Positions 27,724-37,359 are shown, counted from the stretch's first letter. The stretch is 64,000 bases of DNA from Blautia sp. BIOML-A1 (GCF_009883055.1 NZ_WWVR01000001.1:62001-126000); one strand, 5' to 3'. A program made the numbers and translations. The notes: generated by a model not told the origin, from the letters alone.

Positions 27724-28830
27724 ATGAATCAGGCGATAACGTCACAGGCTCTTTCATTTTGTCCGGTTATACCGGCAGCTGATGAACCAGAAGGACAGAT
27801 CAGAGATGCAGAAGGCAATGTATGGATTCAGATTAAGGCAGATCATGCTTCAGATGTCAGTCTGATCATCTACGAGCAAAAATTTCCGTTTATTAAAGAA
27901 GAAGGAATATGGAAGTTGAAATATCCGGGAAAGGATGGAATAACTCTTGTACAATTGCAGATTGATGGAATGAATGTACTTACCCCCTACCTTCCGATAT
28001 GTTATGGATATAGTAGACCATATAATTATGTTTCAATAGAAACAGAAGAAGAGTTCTATTATCTGAAAAATGTACCACATGGAACTGTGAGACAGGAATA
28101 TTTTTATTCTGATATAACCGGAGAATGGGAACGCTGTTTTGTTTATACACCGGTGGAATATGAGGAGTGTCCGGAAAAGAGATATCCGGTTTTGTATTTG
28201 CAGCATGGACATGGAGAAAATGAAACCGGATGGATCGAAGAAGGAAAAGTCCATTTCATTATGGATAATCTGATTCAGGCGAAAGAAGCAAAGCCATTTA
28301 TCATTGTGATGAATAATGGAATGGTTCAAACGAAAAATGCAGAAGGAAAGCGAATAGTAGATCATACGATATTTCCTGAATATCTGATAAAAGATGTGAT
28401 TCCATACATAGAAAAGAAATATCGTACAATTAAAAACAAGGACAGCCGGGCAATGGCAGGTCTGTCCATGGGGTCTATTCAGACGAGTATCACGGCATTT
28501 GAATATCCGGAATATTTTTCCTATATTGGATTATTCAGTGGATTTCTTCGTGATTTTATTCAGGGAGATAAAATTATGGACATGGTCCAGAGAGGAAAGG
28601 TCTCTGATAAACATCTGAGAATTCTGGACAGTAAAGAAACATTTAAAAATAATCTTAAGATCTTTTTTCGTGCAATGGGAGAGAATGATATTTTTATCCA
28701 GAAGTTTCTGGAGGAAGATGAACTTTTAAGTAAAAAAGATATTTCATGCATCAGAATCATTTATGAGGGCGGGCATAACTGGAATGTATGGAGACGTTGT
28801 ATTCGAGATTTTGCGAAACTGTTATTCTGA
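27724..28830 (+). CDS. Enterochelin/feruloyl-esterase-like protein with N-terminal E-set domain
   Basis: The product is a 368-residue protein. An N-terminal beta-sandwich of about 110 residues (carbohydrate-binding-module-48/E-set style) precedes an esterase domain with YLQHGHGENETGW, nucleophile elbow AGLSMGSIQT and His in GGHNWNVWRR. This matches the Fes/IroE and XynZ-type feruloyl esterase group. The ATG at 27724 follows AGAGAGG. It is the last gene of the island and is followed by a terminator. Confidence 0.88.
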   Translation: MNQAITSQALSFCPVIPAADEPEGQIRDAEGNVWIQIKADHASDVSLIIYEQKFPFIKEEGIWKLKYPGKDGITLVQLQIDGMNVLTPYLPICYGYSRPYNYVSIETEEEFYYLKNVPHGTVRQEYFYSDITGEWERCFVYTPVEYEECPEKRYPVLYLQHGHGENETGWIEEGKVHFIMDNLIQAKEAKPFIIVMNNGMVQTKNAEGKRIVDHTIFPEYLIKDVIPYIEKKYRTIKNKDSRAMAGLSMGSIQTSITAFEYPEYFSYIGLFSGFLRDFIQGDKIMDMVQRGKVSDKHLRILDSKETFKNNLKIFFRAMGENDIFIQKFLEEDELLSKKDISCIRIIYEGGHNWNVWRRCIRDFAKLLF

Positions 28831-28870
28831 AAAATGGATTGTAATGTAAGACAATAAAAGAAACGACAGA

Positions 28871-28903
28871 AAAGGACGGATGATAAAAATCCGTCTTTTT
28901 TTC
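28871..28903 (+). terminator. Terminator closing the esterase island
   Basis: GACGGAT (28875-28881) pairs with ATCCGTC (28889-28895) and is followed by seven T. Confidence 0.88.
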
Positions 28904-28930
28904 TGCGATATTTTATATCCGTGGTTATGA

Positions 28931-30448
28931 CCACATATAAAGGGGCTTTCTGCAGTTACAACAGAACTTCGAAAAGAAGGAAAAGAGATTCCGGATGAGA
29001 TTGATCATCTGGTGGTGATGAATCTTTTTACAACCATTACAAATGTAAATTTTGACAGAGAATCCATTACAGAACGTATTACAGAAACATTGAAGGCAAA
29101 GGAAAGATTGCTTTCAGAAGTGGAAGACAAAGATCAGCTTCCGGAGGCAGCAGTTTGGAATGGAAAAGAGAAGGAATTTGAAGAAAAAGCATCAAAGGTT
29201 GGAATTCTTTCTACCGAAAATGAGGACATCCGAAGCTTAAGAGAACTGATCACTTATGGGTTAAAAGGTCTTGCTGCCTATGAGAAACATGCACTTGCAC
29301 TTCTTCATAATGAGGAAGAACTGGATGCTTTTCTTCAGAGAGCACTTGCCGCAACACTGAATGATACTCTCAGTGAGGAAGAACTGACAGCTCTGACGCT
29401 GGAAACCGGAAAATATGGTGTACAGGTGATGGCACTTCTTGATAAGGCAAATACAGAAACTTATGGAAATCCGGAGATCACAAAAGTAAATATTGGGGTT
29501 CGAAACAATCCGGGAATCCTGATTTCCGGACACGATCTCCGTGATCTGGAAATGCTTCTGGAACAGACGAAAGGAACAGGTGTGGATGTCTATACACATT
29601 CTGAGATGCTTCCGGCACATTACTATCCAGCATTCAAAAAATATCCGAACTTTGCAGGAAATTACGGGAATGCGTGGTGGAAACAGAAAGAAGAGTTTGA
29701 GAGCTTTCATGGTCCGATCGTGATGACCACAAACTGTATCGTACCGCCGAAGGAAAGCTACAAAGACCGGATCTATACGACCGGAGCAGTCAGATATCCG
29801 GGATGCAAACATATTCCGGGAGCAGAGGGGGAAGAGAAAGACTTTTCTGCTGTGATCGAGCATGCAAAGAAATGTGCACCGCCACAGGAGATTGAAAGTG
29901 GAGAGATTGTCGGAGGTTTCGCCCATGCACAGGTTCTTGCACTGGCAGATCAGATCGTAGAGGCGGTTAAGACTGGAGCCATCCGCAAGTTTGTTGTAAT
30001 GGCAGGCTGTGATGGCCGTGCAAAGACCAGAAATTACTACACAGATTTTGCAAAGGCACTTCCGAAAGATACGGTGATCCTGACTGCCGGCTGTGCAAAA
30101 TACAAGTATAATAAACTGAATCTGGGAGATATCAACGGCATTCCGAGAGTACTTGACGCAGGACAGTGTAATGATTCCTATTCACTGGCTGTGATCGCAC
30201 TGAAACTAAAGGAAATATTTGAACTGGAAGATATCAACGACCTTCCGATCGTATACAATATTGCCTGGTATGAGCAGAAAGCAGTGATCGTACTCCTGGC
30301 TCTGCTTTCCCTCGGAGTGAGAAATATCCACCTGGGACCGACTCTGCCAGCATTCCTTTCTCCGAACGTGGCAAAGATCCTGGTAGATAATTTCGGGATC
30401 GGCGGAATCCGTTCTGTTGAAGAAGACATTGCTGATCTGATCGGATAA
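28931..30448 (+). pseudogene. hcp: Hydroxylamine reductase/hybrid-cluster protein, 5'-truncated
   Basis: The frame is clearly Hcp from [16 protein letters not shown] (28940) to the end, and the hybrid-cluster cysteines are present ([34 protein letters not shown]). The first 45-50 residues, which carry the N-terminal four-cysteine [Fe-S] motif, are missing: an in-frame stop at 28928 and unrelated sequence lie before the homology. No ribosome site fits an ATG; GTG 29012 or ATG 29018 would lose even more. It is most simply a 5'-deleted pseudogene created when the esterase island was joined. An inverted repeat GTGGT-tatg-ACCAC (28921-28934) sits at the junction. Confidence 0.85.
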
Positions 30449-30504
30449 AAAACTGTTTTTGAGATGTAACAAGTCTCTTTGATTTAATTAAAAACCGGTT
30501 GCAA

Positions 30505-30553
30505 ATCCACTGCATATGTTAGATAATTAACGTATTGCAGTGGATATTTTTTT
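30505..30553 (+). terminator. Terminator after hcp
   Basis: ATCCACTGCA (30505-30514) pairs with TGCAGTGGAT (30536-30545), followed by a T-rich run. Confidence 0.85.
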
Positions 30554-30575
30554 ACAGAATATATAGAAATCAGGG

Positions 30576-31352
30576 ATGGAAACAAAGATGAAAACTGGAA
30601 ATTATGATGAGAACAGGCTTCTGCACCTGCTTCTGGATATGGGAGAAATGCTCCTTGACTCCGGAGCGGAGATCAAGCGTGTTGAAGATACGCTGCAGAG
30701 GATTGGATGTGCTTATGGCGCAGCCAGGATGAATGTGTTTGTTATTACATCCAGTATCGTGATAACAATGGAAAAAATGAACGGAGAACTGCTTACGCAT
30801 ACCAAAAGGGTAAATTATACGGGCAGTACAGACTTTACTGCACTGGAACAGCTGAATGCCCTCAGCAGGAACTGCTGCATGAATCCGATTCCGATGGATC
30901 AGTTTCAGAGAAGACTTCATGAGATCGCAGAGCCCAAGGGACGACGCGAACTTTATATTGGCAGTATTCTGGCTGGAGGCAGTTTTGCAGTATTTTTTGG
31001 CGGAACGTTTGCGGACGGGATTGCAGCTGCACTGGTAGCAGTTCTGATCTGCTTTATTCAGGAAAAAATGACAAAGCTTTTTGTAAATACGATCATGTTC
31101 AATCTGTTTGGGTCTTTTGTTGTGGGAATTGTTATCTGTCTGACAGTAAAGCTTTTTCCGTTTCTGAATCTTGATAAGATCATGATAGGTGATATCATGC
31201 TTCTGATCCCGGGAATTGCGGCGACAAACTCGATCCGTGATATGCTGATGGGCGATACGATCTCCGGAATGATGCGACTGATTGAGAGTATTCTGTGGGC
31301 AGGAGCACTTGCATGTGGATTTATGGCAGCGATATGGATGGTGAGAGTATGA
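30576..31352 (+). CDS. Threonine/serine exporter, large ThrE half
   Basis: The product is a 258-residue ThrE-family N-terminal unit (DUF1212). A cytosolic domain of about 110 residues contains DSGAEIKRVEDTLQRIG, followed by about five membrane helices. The family exports threonine/serine as a complex with the small partner encoded next. An alternative ATG at 30588 exists. Its stop overlaps the next start (ATGA). Confidence 0.88.
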   Translation: METKMKTGNYDENRLLHLLLDMGEMLLDSGAEIKRVEDTLQRIGCAYGAARMNVFVITSSIVITMEKMNGELLTHTKRVNYTGSTDFTALEQLNALSRNCCMNPIPMDQFQRRLHEIAEPKGRRELYIGSILAGGSFAVFFGGTFADGIAAALVAVLICFIQEKMTKLFVNTIMFNLFGSFVVGIVICLTVKLFPFLNLDKIMIGDIMLLIPGIAATNSIRDMLMGDTISGMMRLIESILWAGALACGFMAAIWMVRV

Positions 31353-31807
31353 AGAATGTGATCTTGCAGCTGGTCATGGCATTTGTCGGCTCTCTGGGCT
31401 TTGCCATGCTGTTTCGTTTAAGGAGAGCATTATGGATATCAGCATCTCTGGGAGGAGTTTTCTGCTGGGGAGGATATCTTCTTGTGATGTATTTCAGTGA
31501 TGGTCAGATATTTACTTCCGGACTGGCAGCAGCAGCACTGGCGGCAGTTTATGCGGAACTCCTTGCGGCCAGAAAAAGAGCTCCGGTCCCGCTGTTTCTG
31601 ATTCCATCTGTTGTCCCACTGATTCCGGGAAGTACTCTGTACTATACAATGAGTGCGGCTGTACAGGGAAATACAGAAGAAGTGTCACACTATGGCAGTC
31701 TGACACTTCAGTATGCATTGTCCATTGCAGGCGGAATCTGTATCGTATGGACGCTGTTATCAATTTTCAGAAGATATTATGTCTTACAGACAAATAAAGG
31801 AAAATAA
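31349..31807 (+). CDS. Threonine/serine exporter, small ThrE half
   Basis: The product is a 152-residue protein with four to five membrane helices, of the ThrE_2/DUF3815 type (FLIPSVVPLIPGSTLYY is characteristic). The ATG at 31349 overlaps the upstream stop codon, so the two halves are translationally coupled, as in other split ThrE systems. Confidence 0.87.
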   Translation: MKNVILQLVMAFVGSLGFAMLFRLRRALWISASLGGVFCWGGYLLVMYFSDGQIFTSGLAAAALAAVYAELLAARKRAPVPLFLIPSVVPLIPGSTLYYTMSAAVQGNTEEVSHYGSLTLQYALSIAGGICIVWTLLSIFRRYYVLQTNKGK

Positions 31808-31809
31808 TC

Positions 31810-31951
31810 GTAACTGTTCACAGGTAATATCCCGCGAGGTGTTTTGCCATGAATATGGCAAAATCCCGAGACATACGGGGCAAAATGCCATCGCCGAAGG
31901 TGATTTGGAATGCATTTTGACCAGGTTACTGCGAACGAAGTGAACAGTAAC
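31810..31951. repeat. Small inverted-repeat element between convergent genes
   Basis: Ends GTAACTGTTCAC (31810-31821) and GTGAACAGTAAC (31940-31951) match as inverted repeats with one mismatch. Inside lie a perfect TTTTGCCAT/ATGGCAAAA hairpin and further stems, and the right end itself is a GTTACTG/CAGTAAC hairpin. Related sequence occurs at 61865-61891. It lies between two convergent genes and could act as a bidirectional terminator or be a miniature element. No coding potential is supported. Confidence 0.6.
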
Positions 31952-31958
31952 AAAATAA

Positions 31959-32735
31959 TCAGATACATTTATATGCAATGATCGTTACCGTTCCCTTGCC
32001 GGGGTAGCGCTTCATTGCATATTTATTTGGATAAGCTTCGATCAGATCCGGGAGCTTCAGAAAACCATAGGTACGGGCATCAAAATCCGGTTTTGCACGC
32101 TTGATGTACTGACCGGCAGAGCTGACGTTGACATAGCGGTCATCATCCTGGTACTTGTCCCAGGCAATACGGAGAAGCTTGTGGATTTCTTTTAACTCCT
32201 TTGCCTTACGACGTTCCTCGGCGTTCTCCTGGCTGCGTCTGCTGCTGTGCGACTTCCTGGAAGAAACAGGGGCAGGCTGTGGCTCCGGAGTGTCCGTATC
32301 CTTGCTCAGATTCTCAAGGTATACAAATTCATCGCAGGCATTTCGGAAAGGCTCCGGGGTTTTCTTTTCACCGACACCCATGACATAGACGCCGGATTCG
32401 TGAAGCTTGATCGCCAGAGGTGTATAGTCGCTGTCGCTGGCAACAATGACGAAGGCATCGTAGATTCCGCTGTGAAGAAGATCCAGGGTATCTATCACGA
32501 GTGCCATATCTGTAGCATTCTTGCCGGCAACATAATCAAACTGCTGTTCAGCTTTGATCGCCAGACGCTTCAGCTCGTTCTCCCAGTTCTTAAGAGAACC
32601 CTTACGCCAGTTGCCGTAGGCACGCTTTACAACGATGCGCCCATTGGCAGAAATTTCCTGGATCACAGACTCCAGCTTGGACAGCTGGGTGTTGTCTGCA
32701 TCAATCAACATTGCTATATTTTTAAGATTTTTCAT
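31959..32735 (-). CDS. NYN-domain RNase-like protein with C-terminal OST-HTH/LOTUS domain
   Basis: The product has 258 residues. The N-terminal NYN (PIN-like) domain shows the acidic active-site set LIDADN (residue 10), TDMALVID and ASDSDYTPL. A charged linker near residue 160 follows, then a LOTUS/OST-HTH-like RNA-binding domain ending GKGTVTIIAY. Related proteins are presumed RNases or RNA regulators. AAGGAG precedes the ATG. Its target is unknown. Confidence 0.87.
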   Translation of the reverse strand: MKNLKNIAMLIDADNTQLSKLESVIQEISANGRIVVKRAYGNWRKGSLKNWENELKRLAIKAEQQFDYVAGKNATDMALVIDTLDLLHSGIYDAFVIVASDSDYTPLAIKLHESGVYVMGVGEKKTPEPFRNACDEFVYLENLSKDTDTPEPQPAPVSSRKSHSSRRSQENAEERRKAKELKEIHKLLRIAWDKYQDDDRYVNVSSAGQYIKRAKPDFDARTYGFLKLPDLIEAYPNKYAMKRYPGKGTVTIIAYKCI

Positions 32736-32906
32736 TCGACTTATTCTCCTTATGATAAAAAAACATCATTACTAGAACTATATCATCTTCGTAAAAATTT
32801 TTCCAGATTGATTCCAAATTATTCTGGATTTTCGAATAAGATTGTGGTATTATCGAGGGAAAATTGTTACAGGAGCAATGTATGAAACTATTCAGGAGGG
32901 ATAGGT

Positions 32907-34076
32907 ATGATTCAATTTCTGGCGTCATTTTTTATCAGAGACAGCCGTAACTATAAATCACCGGAAGTCCGGCAGGCATATGGGGTTTTGAGTGGAGCAG
33001 TAGGAATCGGCTTAAATATTTTTCTGTTTTTCGGCAAATGGATCGCAGGTATGCTGAGCGGTTCCATTGCAATCACGGCAGATGCCTTCAATAACCTGTC
33101 AGATGCAGGCTCTTCGATCATTACGCTGATCGGATTCCGGCTTTCCGGACAGGCACCCGATCCGGAGCATCCGTTTGGACATGGCCGAATGGAATATATT
33201 TCAGGACTTCTGGTTTCAGTTGCGATTCTGGTTATGGGATTTGAACTGATCGTGACATCCATCGGGAAGCTGAGAGATCCGGAACCTATCGAGAGCAGTA
33301 CCGTGGTATTTGTGATCCTGATTGCATCGATTCTGGTAAAGTTGTACATGTTTTATTACAACCGTTCTCTGAGTAAAAAGCTTGAAAGTGCAGCGATGAA
33401 GGCGACATCCGCAGACAGCCTCAGTGATACCGTGGCAACAACTCTGGTTCTGGCGGCGACACTCATCAGTAAATACACAGGCTTGATCCTGGATGGATGG
33501 TTTGGTATTCTGGTTGGATTATTTATTGTCTATACAGGCGGTTCCACACTGAAAGAAACCATCGATCTTCTTCTGGGCCAGCCGCCGAAACAGGAATTTA
33601 TCGATGAGATCAAAGAAATCGTACTTGGACATTCTCTGGTCTATGGAGTTCATGACCTGATCGTTCACGACTATGGTCCGGGACGGGTTATGATCTCTCT
33701 TCATGCCGAGGTTGCCGTGGATGGAGATATCCAGGATATTCACGAGCAGATTGACCACATTGAGCATGAACTGCAGGAGAAGCTTCATTGTTCCGCGACC
33801 ATCCATATGGATCCGATCGTAACAGATGACAGGGAAGTCCTGGCGATGAAGGACAAGGTGGAAAAAATTGTCCATAACCTGGATGCGACATTCAGCATTC
33901 ATGATTTTCGTATGGTCAAAGGAACAACCAGAACAAATCTTATCTTTGATGTAGAAGTTCCAAGAAAGACCTCTTATACAGACAATGAGATTATGAATTC
34001 CCTGAAGGAGCAGATACATAAACTGTCGGGAAGCAGATATTTTGCAGTGATCCAGATAGATCATGAATATTATTGA
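32907..34076 (+). CDS. Cation diffusion facilitator metal exporter
   Basis: The product is a 389-residue CDF protein. Six membrane helices include the metal site residues in SITADAFNNLSDAG and the HPFGHGRMEY motif, with a cytoplasmic C-terminal domain beginning near residue 230 (HDLIVHDYGPG). Likely substrates are Zn, Fe or Mn. It is longer than FieF (about 300 residues), having a second ferredoxin-like C-terminal unit from about residue 310. Confidence 0.93.
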   Translation: MIQFLASFFIRDSRNYKSPEVRQAYGVLSGAVGIGLNIFLFFGKWIAGMLSGSIAITADAFNNLSDAGSSIITLIGFRLSGQAPDPEHPFGHGRMEYISGLLVSVAILVMGFELIVTSIGKLRDPEPIESSTVVFVILIASILVKLYMFYYNRSLSKKLESAAMKATSADSLSDTVATTLVLAATLISKYTGLILDGWFGILVGLFIVYTGGSTLKETIDLLLGQPPKQEFIDEIKEIVLGHSLVYGVHDLIVHDYGPGRVMISLHAEVAVDGDIQDIHEQIDHIEHELQEKLHCSATIHMDPIVTDDREVLAMKDKVEKIVHNLDATFSIHDFRMVKGTTRTNLIFDVEVPRKTSYTDNEIMNSLKEQIHKLSGSRYFAVIQIDHEYY

Positions 34077-34284
34077 CAGGAGGGGATTTTTCTTCGGTCT
34101 GTTCATGATACCGGCTTCAAATTTCAACAAAATTAAAGCACAAAAAAAATAATATTTGGTTAATCTGTTTTGAAGCTCAGTGCTATACTTCTAACCGTAA
34201 AAAGAAGACAGAACTTAACAAAACCTCCTTTCACAAAACAAAGTTGAAGGCTGCTAAGCATCAGATTTTTGGAGGAAAAGACAA

Positions 34285-34884
34285 ATGAATACTTTAAAAG
34301 CTGAAAAAAGAAGCATGGACGTCAAAGCAAAAAGACTGAGAAGAGAAGGATATGTTACAGGTAACGTATTCGGCCGTGAGATTGAAGGATCCATTCCGGT
34401 AAAGATGCTGAAGACAGAGGTTGATAAACTGTTAAAGACTGACCACAAAGGAAGCCAGGTTATGCTGGAGATAGATGGTCAGACATACGATGCACTGATC
34501 AAGGAGGTTGATTTTAACCCACTGGCAGGCAGAGTTGACGAGATTGATTTCCAGGCACTGGTAAGCAATGAGAAGGTACATTCCGTAGCTGAGATCGTGA
34601 TCGTAAATCACGACAAAGTTCTGGAAGGTGTTCTTCAGGAAAACATGGAAGAAGTAAACTACAGAGCTTATCCGTCCGCACTGGTTGACAAAGTAGAAGT
34701 AGATGTATCCGGACTTAAAGTCGGCGATACCATCCGTATCAAAGACCTGAGCATTGCGAAGGATAAAGACATTGACATTAAGGATGATCCGGAAGCGGTT
34801 GTACTGACAGTCGTTGCAGTCCACAACGGAGCTGTACCGGAAACAGTAGCACCTGAGGAAGAAACAGCAGAAGAAGAGAAATAA
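34285..34884 (+). CDS. rplY: 50S ribosomal protein L25/general stress protein Ctc
   Basis: The product is a 199-residue long-form L25 (TL5/Ctc type), which binds 5S rRNA. The N-terminal L25 domain spans about residues 1-90 (DVKAKRLRREGYVTGNVFG), followed by the C-terminal beta domain and an acidic Glu-rich tail. An extended -10 (TGCTATACT) lies near 34184-34193 and the ATG follows GGAGGA. It is a single-gene unit. Confidence 0.92.
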   Translation: MNTLKAEKRSMDVKAKRLRREGYVTGNVFGREIEGSIPVKMLKTEVDKLLKTDHKGSQVMLEIDGQTYDALIKEVDFNPLAGRVDEIDFQALVSNEKVHSVAEIVIVNHDKVLEGVLQENMEEVNYRAYPSALVDKVEVDVSGLKVGDTIRIKDLSIAKDKDIDIKDDPEAVVLTVVAVHNGAVPETVAPEEETAEEEK

Positions 34885-34922
34885 GCTGTTTCGGACTCAC
34901 ACCTAATATAATATGATAAAAG

Positions 34923-34964
34923 ATCCCTTCTGTAGAGTTCGTTCACAGGAGGGATTTTTTTTTC
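34923..34964 (+). terminator. Terminator of rplY
   Basis: ATCCCTTCTGT pairs with ACAGGAGGGAT and is followed by nine T. Confidence 0.9.
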
Positions 34965-35055
34965 TTTAATTGAGGGATTCAGGGACTTTGAAGTGGACTT
35001 GTTCGCTTTGGTCTGGTATGATGATTGTATAAATCACAGCGGAGGAAATCAAGCT

Positions 35056-35916
35056 ATGAAGTTTAGTGTGAAAGAAGATGGAAAAAGAATCCTGGTGATC
35101 TTCCTGGCCTCACTTTTGATGGCACTCAATATCAAATCTTTTGTCAGGACAGGAGGTCTTTATCCAGGCGGGGCAACCGGCCTGACGATCCTGATCCAGC
35201 GTATTGCCGAGATGTTTCTTCATGTGGCAATTCCCTATACGCTGGTCAATGTGATTCTGAATGCTGTTCCGGTTTATATCGGGTTCCGTTTTATTGGCAA
35301 GAAATTTACCCTGTATTCCTGTTTGATGATTTTTCTTACCGGTTTCTTTACCGATATCATTCCAGGCTGGACGATCACATATGATACATTGCTGATCAGT
35401 ATTTTCGGAGGAATGATCAATGGACTGGTCATCAGCATCTGTCTTATGATGAATGCAACAACAGGAGGAACGGATTTTATTGCCATTTATCTGTCGGATA
35501 AGAAGGGGGTTGATTCCTTCAATATCGTGCTGGGCCTGAACGCCGTAATCCTTGTGGCGGCGGGAATCCTCTTTGGTTGGGACAAAGCACTGTATTCTAT
35601 TATTTTTCAGTATGCATCAACGCAGGTTCTGCATGTACTGTACAAGAAGTATCAGCAGAAGACACTTTTTGTGGTGACGAATCATCCGCAGGAGATCAGT
35701 AATGCGATAGCAGAAGTGTCAAACCATGGAGCAACGATACTGGAAGGGGAGGGTTCCTACGAACATTGTGAGCGCTATGTTGTTTATTCGGTTGTTTCCA
35801 GTGCAGAAAGCGAGAAAGTCATCAAAGCTGTCAGGGAGACAGACCCACAGGCATTTATCAATGCGATCCGAACAGAGCAGGTTTCCGGAAGATTTTATCA
35901 GAAACCGGCAGAATAA
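35056..35916 (+). CDS. YitT-family membrane protein
   Basis: The product is a 286-residue protein with a YitT (DUF161) membrane domain of about six helices (GGLYPGGATGLTILIQR) and a C-terminal cytosolic DUF2179 domain (residues about 215-275, TRILEGEGSY-like ATILEGEGSYEH). Function of the family is not established. The ATG at 35056 follows GGAGGA. It heads a run of five same-strand genes ending at the terminator 37991. Confidence 0.9.
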   Translation: MKFSVKEDGKRILVIFLASLLMALNIKSFVRTGGLYPGGATGLTILIQRIAEMFLHVAIPYTLVNVILNAVPVYIGFRFIGKKFTLYSCLMIFLTGFFTDIIPGWTITYDTLLISIFGGMINGLVISICLMMNATTGGTDFIAIYLSDKKGVDSFNIVLGLNAVILVAAGILFGWDKALYSIIFQYASTQVLHVLYKKYQQKTLFVVTNHPQEISNAIAEVSNHGATILEGEGSYEHCERYVVYSVVSSAESEKVIKAVRETDPQAFINAIRTEQVSGRFYQKPAE

Positions 35917-35948
35917 GCTAATCTATGAGTATACAGGAGGATGACAAC

Positions 35949-36230
35949 ATGGAAATTACAGAAATGCTTGATGAACTGAAACAGAAAGCTCTCCGTGACC
36001 CGGCGCTTCGGGCAGAACTTCTCCAGACACGTAAGGCTGCACAGCCGCTCAGTGCATTCTGTCAGAAATGCAGAGAACTGGGATATGAAGTCTATGATAT
36101 GGATCTGATTACAGCAGGCGAAGAGTTTTATGCTACTATGAGAAGGAGTACAAACGGAGGAGGCGAGAACTCTCCGATGCTGGAAGGCGAAGATGATTTT
36201 TATGAACTGTTCTTTGCCGGACTGGAATAA
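35949..36230 (+). CDS. Small Nif11-like domain protein
   Basis: The product is a 93-residue acidic protein. Residues 1-60 (LKQKALRDPALRAELLQT, then CRELGYEVYDMDL) follow the spacing of the Nif11 leader-like domain. A GGG (near 72) and a short acidic tail follow. Nif11-like domains occur both as RiPP leader peptides and as stand-alone proteins; there is no lanthipeptide or other maturase nearby, though a C39-like protein is encoded three genes on. The ATG at 35949 follows AGGAGG, so the ATG at 35925 is not used. Confidence 0.7.
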   Translation: MEITEMLDELKQKALRDPALRAELLQTRKAAQPLSAFCQKCRELGYEVYDMDLITAGEEFYATMRRSTNGGGENSPMLEGEDDFYELFFAGLE

Positions 36231-36276
36231 AGTAATAATACGGCAGCAGAAAGTCGAAAAATAAGGCGGAATTTTT

Positions 36277-36819
36277 ATGAACATATGTGTTTATGGAGCA
36301 TCCAGTGCACAGCTGGAGCAGAGTTATTATGACAGGACAGAAGAACTTGGAAGGATGATGGCAAAGCGTGGCCATGGTCTTGTCTTTGGTGGCGGAGCGA
36401 CCGGAATGATGGGCGCGGCAGCGAGAGGTGTCGATGCCGAAAAGGGATATATCCTCGGCATTGCACCGCGTTTCTTTGACAACCCGGGTGTCCTGTATGA
36501 GAACTGCAGTGAATTTATTTTTACAGAAACCATGCGGGAACGCAAGAAACTTCTTGAAGAACGCTCCGATGCAACCATCGTGACACCTGGTGGGATCGGA
36601 ACTTATGAAGAATTTTTTGAGATTCTGACACTCAAAAGCCTGCACAGACTGGATCGCCCGATTGTATTGTACAATATCAACGGATATTATGATGGGATGA
36701 AGGCACTGCTCCAGCACACAGCAGATGAGAAATTTATGGATGAATCCAATCTGAAGCTCTGTGAGTTTATGGATGATCCGGGAGAGATACTTGCGTACAT
36801 AGAAAAATATGGGAAATGA
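36277..36819 (+). CDS. LOG-family (TIGR00730) nucleotide phosphoribohydrolase
   Basis: The product is a 180-residue Rossmann protein of the LOG group, which cleaves nucleoside 5'-monophosphates at the N-glycosidic bond (cytokinin-activating enzymes in plants). The motif TPGGIGTYEEF and the Arg/Lys pair in MRERKKLL are visible. Substrate in bacteria is uncertain. It lies in the YitT to C39 gene run. Confidence 0.9.
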   Translation: MNICVYGASSAQLEQSYYDRTEELGRMMAKRGHGLVFGGGATGMMGAAARGVDAEKGYILGIAPRFFDNPGVLYENCSEFIFTETMRERKKLLEERSDATIVTPGGIGTYEEFFEILTLKSLHRLDRPIVLYNINGYYDGMKALLQHTADEKFMDESNLKLCEFMDDPGEILAYIEKYGK

Positions 36820-36851
36820 AAATAACAGAAACTATATAGGAGGGGTTCAAC

Positions 36852-37319
36852 ATGATATGGGAAGAACTGAGAGATGATCTGATTTTTTATGATCTGCAGG
36901 CGGTGGATTATAAAGAGGTCCTGCAGAGCATGGGAGATGCTATGATTCAGGCAGGATATGGGGAAGAAGGTTTTACAGAAGCCGTACTGGAGAGAGAAAA
37001 GGACTATCCGACGGGACTGGATATTGACGGAATCGGAGTAGCAATTCCGCATGCGGATGCAGATCACGTCAAAAAAGAGGGCATTGCGATCTCGATTTTG
37101 AAGGATCCGGTGGAGTTTGGAGCAATGGGCGAGCAAAAGAGTATGATTTCCGTTAAGATTGTAATCATGTTCACAGTAGCAGGATCCGGAAAGCAGATAG
37201 ACCGTCTGCTGCAGATTTTGAATGTGCTCAGAGATGAAGAGATTCTCAAGGGTCTTCTCAGTGCACAAAGCAAAGAAGAAATTCGAACAGCAATACAGAA
37301 ACGGGAACAGGCCTTCTGA
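36852..37319 (+). CDS. Orphan PTS EIIA (fructose/galactitol type)
   Basis: The product is a 155-residue EIIA domain with the phosphorylated His in GVAIPHADADHV (near residue 64). No EIIB/EIIC or sugar enzyme is adjacent, so it may serve a distant permease or act as a regulator. AGGAGG precedes the ATG. Confidence 0.88.
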   Translation: MIWEELRDDLIFYDLQAVDYKEVLQSMGDAMIQAGYGEEGFTEAVLEREKDYPTGLDIDGIGVAIPHADADHVKKEGIAISILKDPVEFGAMGEQKSMISVKIVIMFTVAGSGKQIDRLLQILNVLRDEEILKGLLSAQSKEEIRTAIQKREQAF

Positions 37320-37359
37320 CGAAGTTTCCGTAATTTTTACCGAAGAGAGAGATTTTGCG

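Noticed and set aside
31713..31978. Small frames on both strands over the inverted-repeat element
   Set aside because: They overlap the ThrE gene end or the repeat and have no ribosome site.
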